The translations under genes and the position numbers were made by a program. The notes under the pieces were generated by a model, which ran no database searches, had not been told where the DNA came from, and worked only from the letters and a program-made list of their open reading frames with translations. A stretch of 64,000 nucleotides of DNA from assembly GCF_008386495.1 (NCBI RefSeq), contig NZ_VTHJ01000036.1, positions 31,037 through 95,036 of the forward strand. Direction: 5' to 3'. Position 1 is the first letter of the stretch. Each line of letters opens with the position of its first letter. This document shows, one piece after another, positions 1 to 7,448 of this stretch. This stretch comes from Streptomyces tailanensis (GTDB lineage: Bacteria; Actinomycetota; Actinomycetes; Streptomycetales; Streptomycetaceae).

Positions 1-619
1 GCCAGACGACGTCATGGCTGACCGTGCTGCCGCCGGACAGCGCGTCCGGTGGGACGGCGAAGGCCAGGTCGGGGGCGAGGAAGGCGGGGGCCTCGAAGAC
101 GGTGCGGCAGCGGTGCAGGCTGTGGCGGTCGCGCAGGAGCAGGGTGAGGTCGGGGTGGGCGTCGAAGACGCGGCGGGCGCGGGTGAGCTTGGCGTGGTCG
201 GTGAAATGCACCGACTGGGGCAGCTGGAGGATGCGGCGGTCGGGGAAGTCGCGCAGCACCCGCTCGCGCAGCAGCTGGCTGTCCTCCCACAGGTCGCCGA
301 GGGTGCCGCCGCCGGTCAGCAGGATCGGACCCTCGGGCACACAGGCCGCCAGGTGCCGGGCGTCGTACGACATGAGGTCGCAGGCGTAGCGCACCTCGGC
401 GCGGAGGGCGTCGAGCAGGGCCCGCTGCCCGAGCCAGATCGCGCTGTCGCCGACGTTGGAGTTCAGCGGCGCGCCGATGACCGCGCACCGGGTGCCGGCC
501 GGCACGAGTCGGTCCAGGACGGTCAGAACGTACGAGACGTAGTGCGCGCAGTGTGGGCCGGCGGCCCTCTTCGTCGGCTTGTTCGCCGGCTTCTTCGGTG
601 TCTCATTCGCTCCGCACAC
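1..619 (-). CDS. Polysaccharide pyruvyl transferase family protein (3' part beyond window)
   Basis: The gene reads leftward off the window edge, so only about 206 codons are present. The visible part has NSNVGDSAIWLG near residues 53-64 and a glycine-rich LLTGGGTLGDLWED near residue 100, followed by ILQLPQSVHF. This pattern belongs to the polysaccharide pyruvyl transferase / ExoV-like family, which adds ketal pyruvate to cell-surface glycans from phosphoenolpyruvate. The GTG at 619 is the first start after an in-frame TAG 12 nt upstream. The first ~25 residues are Lys/Pro/Asn-rich low complexity, so a later start is possible. The exact acceptor glycan cannot be told. No clear ribosome binding site is seen. 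Confidence 0.75.
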   Translation of the reverse strand, partial: MCGANETPKKPANKPTKRAAGPHCAHYVSYVLTVLDRLVPAGTRCAVIGAPLNSNVGDSAIWLGQRALLDALRAEVRYACDLMSYDARHLAACVPEGPILLTGGGTLGDLWEDSQLLRERVLRDFPDRRILQLPQSVHFTDHAKLTRARRVFDAHPDLTLLLRDRHSLHRCRTVFEAPAFLAPDLAFAVPPDALSGGSTVSHDVVW

Positions 620-723
620 CGAAACGCGCTACCCGGACATTTCCCCACTCATTCCGAGATGACGGAAACCAGCCGCACAAAGGCTGGAACGGTGACAGAT
701 GCGGGCAACTTCCCCGGCCTCAA

Positions 724-1932
724 CTAGCCCCCGGACGTGTCCAGTTCGGCTTCCTCGCCGACGCCCGCGCAGTCGTACGGGTCCTTGAGCCAGCCGTCCG
801 GGAGGACGACGCGGTTGTTGCCGGAGGTGCGGCCGCGCGGGCCGTCGGCGCCGGTGGGCCAGCGCTGGTCGAGGTCCAACTCGTCGAGGCCGGAGCGGAG
901 TTCGGCCAGGGAGGAGGTGATGGCGAGGCGCCCCCGCATCTCGGAACCGACCGCGAAGCCCTTGAGGTACCAGGCGACGTGCTTGCGGAAGTCGACGACG
1001 CCCTTCGACTCGCCCGCCCGTCTCCCACCACCACCCTCAACGGTGGCCCTTCGGGCCGCCCCACCATTTTCGATCCACTCGCCGAGGAGGGTGGCATGGC
1101 GGACCATGATGTCGGCGACCTCACGGAGGGACGGGCGCGCGATATCTTCCGTCCGGCCCTCGAAGGCCGCCACCAGATCCGCGAACAGCCATGGCCGGCC
1201 CAGGCAGCCACGCCCGACGACCACCCCGTCGCAGCCCGTCTCGCGCACCATCCGCAGGGCGTCCTCCGCCGACCAGATGTCGCCGTTGCCGAGGACCGGG
1301 ATCTCGGGAACGTGTTCCTTCAGGCGGGCGATGGCGTCCCAGTCGGCCGTGCCGCCGTAGTGCTGGGCGGCGGTGCGGCCGTGCAGCGCGATGGCGGTGA
1401 CGCCCTCCTCGACGGCGATGCGGCCGGCGTCGAGGTAGGTGATGTGGTCGTCGTCGATGCCCTTGCGCATCTTCATGGTGACCGGGAGGTCCCCGGCGCC
1501 GGACACGGCCTCGCGGAGGATCGCGCGCAGCAGGTGCCGCTTGTACGGGAGGGCCGATCCGCCGCCCTTGCGGGTCACCTTCGGGACCGGGCAGCCGAAG
1601 TTCAGGTCGATGTGGTCGGCGAGGCCCTCCTCCGCGATCATGCGGACGGCCTTGCCGACGGTCGCCGGGTCCACGCCGTACAGCTGGATCGAGCGCGGCT
1701 TCTCGGTCGCGTCGAAGTGGATCAGCTGCATGGTCTTCTCGTTGCGCTCGACCAGTGCCCGCGTCGTGATCATCTCGCTGACGAACAGACCCTTGCCGCC
1801 GCTGAACTCCCTGCACAGCGTGCGGAAGGGCGCGTTCGTGATCCCGGCCATGGGGGCCAGGACGACGGGCGGCCGGACGTCGTGCGGGCCGATCCGCAGG
1901 GTCGGGTTCTTCGCGGGCGCGGTCATGGGCAT
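724..1932 (-). CDS. dusB: tRNA-dihydrouridine synthase (DusB-type)
   Basis: Flavoenzyme that reduces uridines in tRNA to dihydrouridine. Visible signatures are VVLAPMAGITNAPFR at the N-terminus (FMN-binding barrel start), HIDLNFGCPVPKVTRKGGGSAL with the catalytic cysteine, the MKMRKG strand, IALHGRTAAQHYGG, and VLGNGDI. Length (~402 aa) is slightly above the family norm because about 20 residues (around GGAARRATVEGGGGRR) are inserted just before the conserved C-terminal VVDFRKHVAWYLKG. That insert matches an element in the glucarate dehydratase gene at 63.4 kb. Start chosen at ATG 1932 (ATG CCC ATG ACC; 1926 is equally possible); an open frame continues to 1974 but is not family-like. Single gene, reading away from an MFS remnant. 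Confidence 0.95.
   Translation of the reverse strand: MPMTAPAKNPTLRIGPHDVRPPVVLAPMAGITNAPFRTLCREFSGGKGLFVSEMITTRALVERNEKTMQLIHFDATEKPRSIQLYGVDPATVGKAVRMIAEEGLADHIDLNFGCPVPKVTRKGGGSALPYKRHLLRAILREAVSGAGDLPVTMKMRKGIDDDHITYLDAGRIAVEEGVTAIALHGRTAAQHYGGTADWDAIARLKEHVPEIPVLGNGDIWSAEDALRMVRETGCDGVVVGRGCLGRPWLFADLVAAFEGRTEDIARPSLREVADIMVRHATLLGEWIENGGAARRATVEGGGGRRAGESKGVVDFRKHVAWYLKGFAVGSEMRGRLAITSSLAELRSGLDELDLDQRWPTGADGPRGRTSGNNRVVLPDGWLKDPYDCAGVGEEAELDTSGG
1011..1070 (-). repeat. In-frame ORF-embedded palindromic element, copy C1 (inside dusB)
   Basis: On the dusB coding strand this segment reads GGGGCGGCCCGAAGGGCC then GGTGGTGGGAGACGGGCGGG. Copy C2 at 63357-63411 has the same two blocks (GGGGGCGGCGCGAAGCGCC, GGTGGTGGGCGACGGGCGGG) in the same order, orientation and reading frame. 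The first block is a short hairpin. Both genes encode ...GGGGRRAG... at the site, which no typical DusB or glucarate dehydratase has. This indicates insertion of the same element into two unrelated coding sequences. Confidence 0.75.
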
Positions 1933-1996
1933 CCACCCATTCTCACTCACCGGACGGGGCGGAGCGAAAATCATTAGTTAGCCGTACTATTCACGC

Positions 1997-2059
1997 ATGC
2001 CCGAGCCCAGCCGTCGCCGCCGCATGCCGGTGCTCGCGATCTGCTGTATGAGCGTCTCT
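1997..2059 (+). pseudogene. 5' fragment of an MFS (DHA2-type) transporter gene
   Basis: The first ~21 codons encode MPEPSRRRRMPVLAICCMSV, the typical cytosolic tail and start of helix 1 of Streptomyces DHA2-family drug exporters (normally continuing into a VGLDNTIVNVALP-like helix). After about position 2059 the similarity stops and the frame becomes Arg-rich nonsense. The matching downstream part of an MFS gene resumes, in the same orientation, at about 2845. The simplest reading is one transporter gene whose codons ~21-110 have been replaced by ~0.8 kb of other DNA. From 2060 to 2306 nothing else is recognisable. Confidence 0.55.
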
Positions 2060-2306
2060 GATCGGCTTGGGCTTCCTGGGTCGTCCTGGACGATCCGGGG
2101 CGACATCGGGCGGTGGGCTCGCGGTGGTGCTCGGCGGAGGTTGGAGTCCCGTCGGGTGCGAGCCCGTTTCCGGCCGCGAGGTGCGGCCGATGCCGATCGT
2201 GTTCGGTTCCTGCTGAGACCCGCCGTATCCAGCGGCGTTCGGCGATGCCCGCCGAAACTACGCAAAAGAGGCGTGCCAGTGAGACAAATCTGCCAATCGC
2301 CGAGGC

Positions 2307-2830
2307 CTACCCCCTCGCGGACAGCGCCCTCAGCCGGTACTCCTTGGGCGAGAGGCCGTACGCGGCGCGGAAGGCGCGGGTGAAGTCCGAGGCGCGGGGC
2401 AAGCCCCAGCGGGTGGCGAGGACGTGGATCGGGGTGCTGCGCAGCGACGGGTCCGCCAGGTCGCGGTGCGCGCCTTCCAGCCGTAGGCGGCGTATCCAGG
2501 CGGCGACCGTCTCGCCCTGCGTCTGCTGCTGGAAGATCCGGTGCAGATAGCTCACGGAGATGTGGTGCGCGGCGGCGATCACCGGCGGGGTCAGGTCGGG
2601 GTCGTGCAGGTGCTGCCGGATGAACACCTGGACACGTCGGGCCATGACCTGCTGACGGGTCTCCGGCGGCAGCGCGGCCTCGGTCTCCAGGACGTGGGCG
2701 AACCAGGCCGACAGCAGATCGAGTACGACCGTGCCGAGGCGTGGCGCGTCGGACGGCTGGAGGAAGTCCGCCTGGCGGTCCAGGTTGACGAGGAAGTCCG
2801 TCAACAGGGCACCGAGGCCGTCCTGACCGG
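2307..2830 (-). pseudogene. C-terminal fragment of an AraC-family regulator
   Basis: From about position 2815 leftward the frame encodes a typical AraC C-terminal region: PSDAPRLGTVVLDLLSAWFAHVL, then the double helix-turn-helix with HHISVSYLHRIFQQQ and RASDFTRAFRAAYGLSPKEYR. The ligand-binding N-terminal half (normally ~150 residues) and the start are missing. The frame stays open further right, but that is antisense to MFS sequence. The join with MFS-coding DNA falls between about 2815 and 2860. The fragment sits between the two separated parts of the MFS gene, so it arrived by rearrangement and is probably not expressed as a working regulator. Confidence 0.75.
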
Positions 2831-2844
2831 GCAGCCCCCGGCCC

Positions 2845-3950
2845 AGCAACTCCCGTCGCTCGTCGCGGCCCGGGTCGCGCAGGGCGCCGCGTCCGCCGCG
2901 ATGCTGCCGCAGGTGCTGGCCACCATCCAGTCCTCGACCGAGGGAGCCCGGCGGGCGCGGGCGATGAGTCTGTACGGCGCCACGGCCGGGCTCGCCATGG
3001 TCGCCGGGCAGATACTCGGCGGGGTGCTCGTGTCCGCCGATGTCGCCGGGACCGGCTGGCGCTCGGTGTTCCTCGTGAACGTCCCCGTCGTCGTCCTCGG
3101 CCTGCTGCTCACCGCACGCGCCGTACCGGAGACCTGATCCGCCCGCCCGGAGCCGGTGGACGGCCCCGGCACCGTACTGCTGGCCGTGTCCCTGTTGACG
3201 CTCCTGGCCCCGCTCACCGAGGGCCGGGCGGCGGGCTGGCCGCTGTGGACCTGGCTCGCGCTGGCCGCGTTCCCCTTCGCCGCGACCGCCTTCTACCTCG
3301 TCGAACGCCGCGCCGACCGCCTCGGCCGTACGCCGCTCGTACCGCCGAGCCTGTTCCGACTGACCTCGCTGCGGCGGGGGCTGGTGATGATTCTGCCGTT
3401 CTCCATCGGGTTCAGCGGCTTCATGTTCGTGATCGCGGTGGCGTTGCAGGAAGGGGCGCGGCTCGGACCGACGGCGGCGGGGCTCGCGCTCTCCCCCATG
3501 GCGGTCGTCTTCTTCGCCGTCTCCCTGGCCGGGCCGCGCCTGGTCACCCGCTACGGCACCCGAGTCGTCACCGTGGGCGGTCTGATCCAGGGGGTGGGTG
3601 TGGCCCTGCTCGCCCTGTCGGTCTGGCGAGGCTGGCCCGATCCGGACTGGCCGCTGCTCCTCACCGGGGTGGCCGTCGCGGGCGGCGGTCAGGCCCTCCA
3701 GCTCCCCATCGTCTTCCGTATCGTCCTCTCCGAGGTCCCGCCCGCGCGGGCCGGCGTCGGCAGCGGCGTCATGATCACCACCCAGCAGTCGGCCCTGGCC
3801 CTGGGCGTGACGACCCTCGGCTCGCTCTTCCTGGGCCTGGTGCCGGTGTTGGGCATGCGCGACGCGCTGGTGACGACCCTGCTCGTTCAACTGGCGGGCG
3901 TGGGGCTGACGGTGGGGCTGAGTCTGCGGTTGCCGCGTGTGGTGGGATAA
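2845..3950 (+). pseudogene. MFS (DHA2-type) transporter, 5'-truncated and with an internal stop
   Basis: Starting near LVAARVAQGAASAAMLPQVL (helix 4 region of a 14-helix exporter) the frame follows the family to the C-terminus, including GWRSVFLVNVPVVVL and several hydrophobic helices after 3156. It has no start of its own and is interrupted at 3135-3137 by a TGA. The reading frame is unchanged on both sides (PET stop SARPEPVDGPG), so the lesion is a point nonsense mutation, probably CGA to TGA. With the 5' fragment at 1997 it forms one dead efflux gene. Codon use is normal for the genome, which suggests recent loss. Confidence 0.85.
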
Positions 3951-4036
3951 CTCATCGTTCAATATCCCCTGTTGATATTGGTCCTGCTGCACACTGCTCC
4001 CCGACAGAGGTCCGCGAAGTGCCGTCTGGAGACGTC

Positions 4037-4243
4037 ATGCCGCAGCTCAACACCAGCAAAGTGAGCCGCTGGGACCAGCACGGGAGGGAGCACATAGTGC
4101 GAGTCCAGCGCTCGGGCGTGCAGCGCACGATCAGATGCGACACGTGCGGCTGGCGCAAGGGGGCACAGTTCCTGCCCTGGCTGAAGGCGGAGGAACACCT
4201 CGCCGAGGCCCACCAGGCGACGGTGGACCCGGCAAACACGTAA
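4037..4243 (+). CDS. Small conserved protein with C2H2-like zinc-binding pattern
   Basis: A 68-residue basic protein. ATG at 4037 has GGAG five bases upstream. The sequence contains CDTC then, 16 residues later, HLAEAH, giving a Cys-x2-Cys-x16-His-x4-His arrangement that could bind one zinc ion. The N-terminal half (SRWDQHGREHIVRVQRSGVQRTI) is rich in Arg/His and may contact nucleic acid. No named family is recognised; short proteins of this type are common as single genes in Streptomyces. It follows the dead MFS gene by ~90 bp with no sign of an operon. Confidence 0.75.
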   Translation: MPQLNTSKVSRWDQHGREHIVRVQRSGVQRTIRCDTCGWRKGAQFLPWLKAEEHLAEAHQATVDPANT

Positions 4244-4506
4244 TCCTCCGGTCGATCCCCTCGGCCCAGTTCGTCGAGCGCCTCGGCGACGCGGTCCATC
4301 CCCCGCTGCCAGTGCGCCCGTTGCCGCTCACGCGCTCCACTGCCGTGGGCGAAGCGTGAGAGCGCCGTTGGGGTGTGGGTCGTCCGTGAGCTGCAACGTG
4401 CGTCGTGGCTGGTCTCTCCCCCACTCTCGGCTTCGCTCGAGCGGGGACCCCCATCGCGGCGGAGCCGCATATCGATACAGCCCCGCGCCTTTGGGGCGGG
4501 CTGCAC
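4244..4506. other. Intergenic stretch with composite repeat; possible old gene remnant
   Basis: The right half is a repeat (see 4404-4505). The left half (4250-4360), read leftward, encodes a short helical-looking stretch (ARERQRAHWQRGMDRVAEALDELGRGD) without a start or a recognisable family; it may be the end of a lost gene but no function can be given. Confidence 0.35.
4404..4505 (+). repeat. Family A dispersed repeat copy 1, interrupted by element B
   Basis: Family A reads GTGGCTGGT-CGCGCCCACG-CGGCGGAGCCGCA, a short AT-rich link, then a CAGCCCCGCGCC / GGGGCGCGGCTG hairpin. In this copy the link CGCGCCCACG after GTGGCTGGT is replaced by ~40 bp (4413-4453) containing CTCTCGGCTTCGCTCGAGCG flanked by CCCCCAC and GGGGACCCCCA. 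That segment (element B) recurs, inverted and nearly identical, inside the HD-protein element at 18.05-18.09 kb. Copies of family A also occur at 9.8, 14.7, 20.5, 26.7, 38.9, 61.5 and 64.0 kb. Confidence 0.8.
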
Positions 4507-5142
4507 TCAGGGAGGTTCAGTCTCCTCGGAGTGGCGCGCGCGGTGGGCGCGGACCTTGTTGCGGTTGCCGCAGTGCTCCATCGAGCACCAGCGGCGGCGG
4601 CCGGGCCGGGAGGTGTCGACGTAGAGGAGGTAGCAGCGCTCGCCGGAGCACATGCGGATGCGTTCCGCGTACGGCCCGGTGAGGAGGTCGACGGCGTCGC
4701 GGGCGACGGTGGAGAGCAGTCGGTCCCCGGTGGCGGGCCCGGGAGCCCAGCCCCGGCTGCCGTCCGCCCGGAGGGTGGGGGCGAGTGGGGGCCGGGCGGC
4801 GGCTTCGTTGATGAGCTGGAGGTCGGCGGAGTCCGCCGCGGCCACGTCCAGTTCGGGGAGCCCGCCGCCGTGGACGTGCGTGACGACCGTACGGGTCAGC
4901 GCGTCGCGCAGCCGCCGGGCGTACGTGACGTCGTCGTCCGTGATGTCGAGTGCCGCGGGGGTGGGGGCGAGCCGACACTCCTCGACCCATCTGCCCAGGT
5001 CAGCTGGGGTGTGCAGGACCTCGAAGCGGGTCAGGGCGCCGGGGCCGCCGGTGACGAGCAGCTCCAGGCAGAGGGCGCCCGGGTCGAACCGGAAGACATT
5101 GCCGGAGTAGGACCGCAGCTGAATCCCCGACACTCCCGACAC
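4507..5142 (-). CDS. CGNR zinc-finger domain protein (putative transcriptional regulator)
   Basis: About 211 residues. The C-terminus has MCSGERCYLLYVDTSRPGRRRWCSMEHCGNR, the diagnostic CGNR zinc finger with paired cysteines, after an N-terminal helical ABATE-like domain (RFDPGALCLELLVTGG near residue 18). Such proteins are thought to be stress-linked regulators. The frame stays open further upstream to 5664, but that part is antisense to the VOC gene. GTG 5142 or GTG 5133 are the plausible starts; AAGGGGG lies 8 bases before 5133. It diverges from the VOC gene with a shared inverted repeat between them, so it may control that gene and itself. Confidence 0.85.
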   Translation of the reverse strand: MSGVSGIQLRSYSGNVFRFDPGALCLELLVTGGPGALTRFEVLHTPADLGRWVEECRLAPTPAALDITDDDVTYARRLRDALTRTVVTHVHGGGLPELDVAAADSADLQLINEAAARPPLAPTLRADGSRGWAPGPATGDRLLSTVARDAVDLLTGPYAERIRMCSGERCYLLYVDTSRPGRRRWCSMEHCGNRNKVRAHRARHSEETEPP

Positions 5143-5178
5143 CCCCTTCGAAGCCAGTGCCCTGGACGAAGAACCCAC

Positions 5179-5199
5179 GTAACCAATATAACCGGTTAC
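5179..5199. promoter_or_regulatory. Inverted repeat, putative operator between CGNR and VOC genes
   Basis: GTAACC and GGTTAC arms separated by nine bases, with an inner AACCGGTT palindrome, end one base before the VOC ATG. The local AT content is higher than the surroundings. It could be the operator of the divergent CGNR protein; the binding factor is an inference. Confidence 0.5.
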
Positions 5200-5661
5200 A
5201 TGACTGCAGCAGCGCTGAACTGGAAACTGGTCGTCGACACCCAGGACGCCCAGCCCCTGGCCGACTTCTGGGCCGCGGCCCTGGGCTACGAGGTGGAGAA
5301 CCCCGGCGAGCTGATCGCCCACCTCCTCACCACCGGCGCCCTCCCCGAGGCCGCCGTCACCGAACACAACGGCCACCGCGTCTTCCGCGGCTACGCCGCC
5401 GTCCGGCACCCCGACGATCCGTACGACGCCTTCACCGGCATCGGCCAGGGCCGCCGCCTCCTCTTCCAGGACATCCCCGAACCCAAGACGGTCAAGAACC
5501 GCCTCCACATCGACATCCACGCCGAAGAGGGCGACCGCGACGCCCTCGTCACCCGCCTGGAAACCCTCGGCGCCACCCGCGTCGAGGAATTCGACAAGGG
5601 CCCGGCGGGCCATTGGTGGGTGATGCGGGACCCGGAGGGCAACGAGTTCTGCGTGGCTTAG
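5200..5661 (+). CDS. VOC (glyoxalase/bleomycin-resistance) family protein
   Basis: 153 residues with the beta-alpha-beta-beta-beta fold pattern of VOC proteins: NWKLVVDTQDAQPLADFWAAALGY at the start and HWWVMRDPEGNEFCVA at the end, with candidate metal ligands His in KNRLHIDIH and Glu in EGNEFCV. The start is ATG 5200, directly after a GTAACC/GGTTAC inverted repeat and without a Shine-Dalgarno sequence, so a leaderless transcript is likely. It diverges from the CGNR regulator. Substrate unknown; members include dioxygenases, isomerases and antibiotic-binding proteins. Confidence 0.88.
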   Translation: MTAAALNWKLVVDTQDAQPLADFWAAALGYEVENPGELIAHLLTTGALPEAAVTEHNGHRVFRGYAAVRHPDDPYDAFTGIGQGRRLLFQDIPEPKTVKNRLHIDIHAEEGDRDALVTRLETLGATRVEEFDKGPAGHWWVMRDPEGNEFCVA

Positions 5662-5730
5662 CACCGCCCCCGCGCCGGGTGACGTGCCGCGCCCGCTGGA
5701 CCCGCCTCACGGACGCCGTCCCCACTCACC

Positions 5731-6324
5731 TCAGGCCCGCAGCCCCCGCAGCACCAGGTCCAGCACTGCCGTGAACTGCTTCTCGATGTCCGGCTCTTGC
5801 CAGGCGGGGGCGAAGGAGGGCTTGTGGAAGCGGGAGGTGGCGTGGAAGACGGCGCGGGCGGTGGTCGTGGGGTCGGTGCTCGCGAAGGTGCCGGTGGCTG
5901 TGCCGGAACGGATGATCCCCGTCAGCTGGGCGGTGAGGTCGGCGATGTGGGCGGCGACCGCCTCGCCGTTCTCCTCGGCGAGGACCTGGTAGGTGGCGAA
6001 CAGCTCGGGGTCGTCGCCGGCCTTGCGGCGCTTGGCCTCGAAGAGGGTGGTCAGCCAGTCACGGAGGCGGGCCTCCGGGTCGCGGTCCTCGGCGGTGGCG
6101 ACCGCGGTCAGGGTCGCCGTCGTACGGTCCAGCCACCGCTTGGTGACCGCCTCCCGCAGGGCCGCCTTCGTGCGGAAGTGGCGGTAGACGCTCCCGTGGC
6201 TGACGCCGAGCGCGCGGGCCACGTCCACCACGGTGGCCTTGGCGGGGCCGTGGCGGCGCAGCACCTCCTCGGTGGCCACGAGGATGCGCTCGGCGGTCAG
6301 GGGCTCGGTGGTGGGCGGTGCCAT
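5731..6324 (-). CDS. TetR-family transcriptional repressor
   Basis: 197 residues. The N-terminal helix-turn-helix is clear (AERILVATEEVLRRHGPAKATVVDVARALGVSHGSVYRHFRTKAAL, residues ~10-58 in consecutive pieces), followed by an all-helical ligand domain. It lies 26 bp downstream of the aldo/keto reductase gene and reads the same way, so both are probably one transcript. The perfect inverted repeat in front of that operon (7378-7413) is a good candidate for its operator, giving autoregulation. Ligand unknown. Confidence 0.92.
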   Translation of the reverse strand: MAPPTTEPLTAERILVATEEVLRRHGPAKATVVDVARALGVSHGSVYRHFRTKAALREAVTKRWLDRTTATLTAVATAEDRDPEARLRDWLTTLFEAKRRKAGDDPELFATYQVLAEENGEAVAAHIADLTAQLTGIIRSGTATGTFASTDPTTTARAVFHATSRFHKPSFAPAWQEPDIEKQFTAVLDLVLRGLRA

Positions 6325-6350
6325 GAGGGGAACCGTACCGGGAGAAAGGA

Positions 6351-7361
6351 TCAGCGTTCGCTGTCGAGATGTGCCATCTGGGCCGCCGGGTAGCGGTCGC
6401 CCGCCGCCGCGTCGGCCGGGACGGCCTCCTCGATCGCCGCCAGGTCGGCCGCGTCCAGGGTCACCTCCAGCGCGCCCAGCGCCTCCGCCAGGCGGTCCCG
6501 GCGGCGGGCGCCCACGAGCGGCACGATGTCCTCGCCACGGGCCAGGACCCAGGCGATCGCGATCTGCGCGACCGTCGTCCCCTTCTGCTCGGCGATCTTC
6601 CGCAGCTGTTCGACCAGGTCGAGGTTGTGCTGGAGGTTCTCCCCCTGGAAGCGCGGCGAGATCGCCCGGAAGTCGCCCACCCCCAGCTGCCGGTCGCGCG
6701 TGAAATGCCCGGAGATCAGGCCACGGGACAGCACTCCGTAGGCCGTGATCGCGATGCCCAGTTCCCGGGTGACCGGCAGGATCTCGGCCTCGATACCGCG
6801 CGAGATGAGGGAGTACTCGATCTGGAGGTCCACGATCGGGGCCGTTGCGGCCGCCCGGCGGATCGTCTCCGCGCCGACCTCGCTCAGGCCGATGTGCCGT
6901 ACGTACCCCTTCTCCACCAGCTCCGCGATCGCGCCGACCGTCTCCTCGATCGGTACGTCGGGGTCGACCCGCGCGATCCGGTAGACGTCGATGTGGTCCA
7001 CGCCGAGGCGCTGGAGCGAGTACGCGACGAAGTTCCTCACCGCCGCGGGGCGGCCGTCGTAGCCGAGCCAGCTCCCGTCCGGGCCACGCAGCGCCCCGAA
7101 CTTGACGCTGGTCAGCGCCTGCTCCCGACGCGCGGCGGGCGCGGTGCGCAGGGCCTCGCCGATCAGCAGTTCGTTGTGGCCCATGCCGTAGAAGTCGCCC
7201 GTGTCGAGCAGGGTGACGCCGGATTCGAGGGCCGCGTGGATCGTGGCGATGGACTCCGCGCGGTCGGCTCCGCCGTACAGCGCGGACATGCCCATGCAGC
7301 CGAGGCCGAGGGCGGAGACCTGGGGGCCGGTGGTTCCGAGGGTTCGGGTTCGCATCGTCAT
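6351..7361 (-). CDS. Aldo/keto reductase
   Basis: About 336 residues with the AKR barrel signatures LGTTGPQVSALGLGCMGMS, LLDTGDFYGMGHNELLIGEAL (catalytic Asp and Tyr) and the lysine in LTSVKFGALRG. The usual catalytic His position reads YRIARVDPDVPIEETVG, the variant common in one actinobacterial AKR branch. NADPH-dependent reduction of an aldehyde or ketone is expected; substrate unknown. Start set at ATG 7361 (ATG ACG ATG); ATG 7355 is equally possible, with GGAA just upstream. First gene of a two-gene operon with the TetR repressor, under a large inverted repeat. Confidence 0.92.
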   Translation of the reverse strand: MTMRTRTLGTTGPQVSALGLGCMGMSALYGGADRAESIATIHAALESGVTLLDTGDFYGMGHNELLIGEALRTAPAARREQALTSVKFGALRGPDGSWLGYDGRPAAVRNFVAYSLQRLGVDHIDVYRIARVDPDVPIEETVGAIAELVEKGYVRHIGLSEVGAETIRRAAATAPIVDLQIEYSLISRGIEAEILPVTRELGIAITAYGVLSRGLISGHFTRDRQLGVGDFRAISPRFQGENLQHNLDLVEQLRKIAEQKGTTVAQIAIAWVLARGEDIVPLVGARRRDRLAEALGALEVTLDAADLAAIEEAVPADAAAGDRYPAAQMAHLDSER

Positions 7362-7377
7362 GCGTTCCACGATGACA

Positions 7378-7413
7378 TGACAGCTGACAGATTTCAATAT
7401 CTGTCAGCTGTCA
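7378..7413. promoter_or_regulatory. Perfect 15-bp inverted repeat, putative TetR operator
   Basis: Arms TGACAGCTGACAGAT and ATCTGTCAGCTGTCA match perfectly around a six-base spacer. Each arm itself holds two direct TGACAG units, giving four TGACAG/CTGTCA sites. It lies 17 bp before the reductase start, the right place to block the AKR-TetR promoter. Two repressor dimers could bind side by side. Confidence 0.75.
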
Positions 7414-7448
7414 TTCGTTAGTCGACGGTCATCTCTCCTTGTCGGCCC

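Noticed and set aside
1997..2383. An intact 128-residue protein starting at 1997
   Set aside because: Only the first ~21 codons look like protein (MFS start); the rest is Arg-rich and unlike any family.
2830..3992. N-terminal extension of the AraC fragment to 3992
   Set aside because: That part is antisense to the MFS coding sequence and is Gln/Arg/His-rich, not AraC-like.
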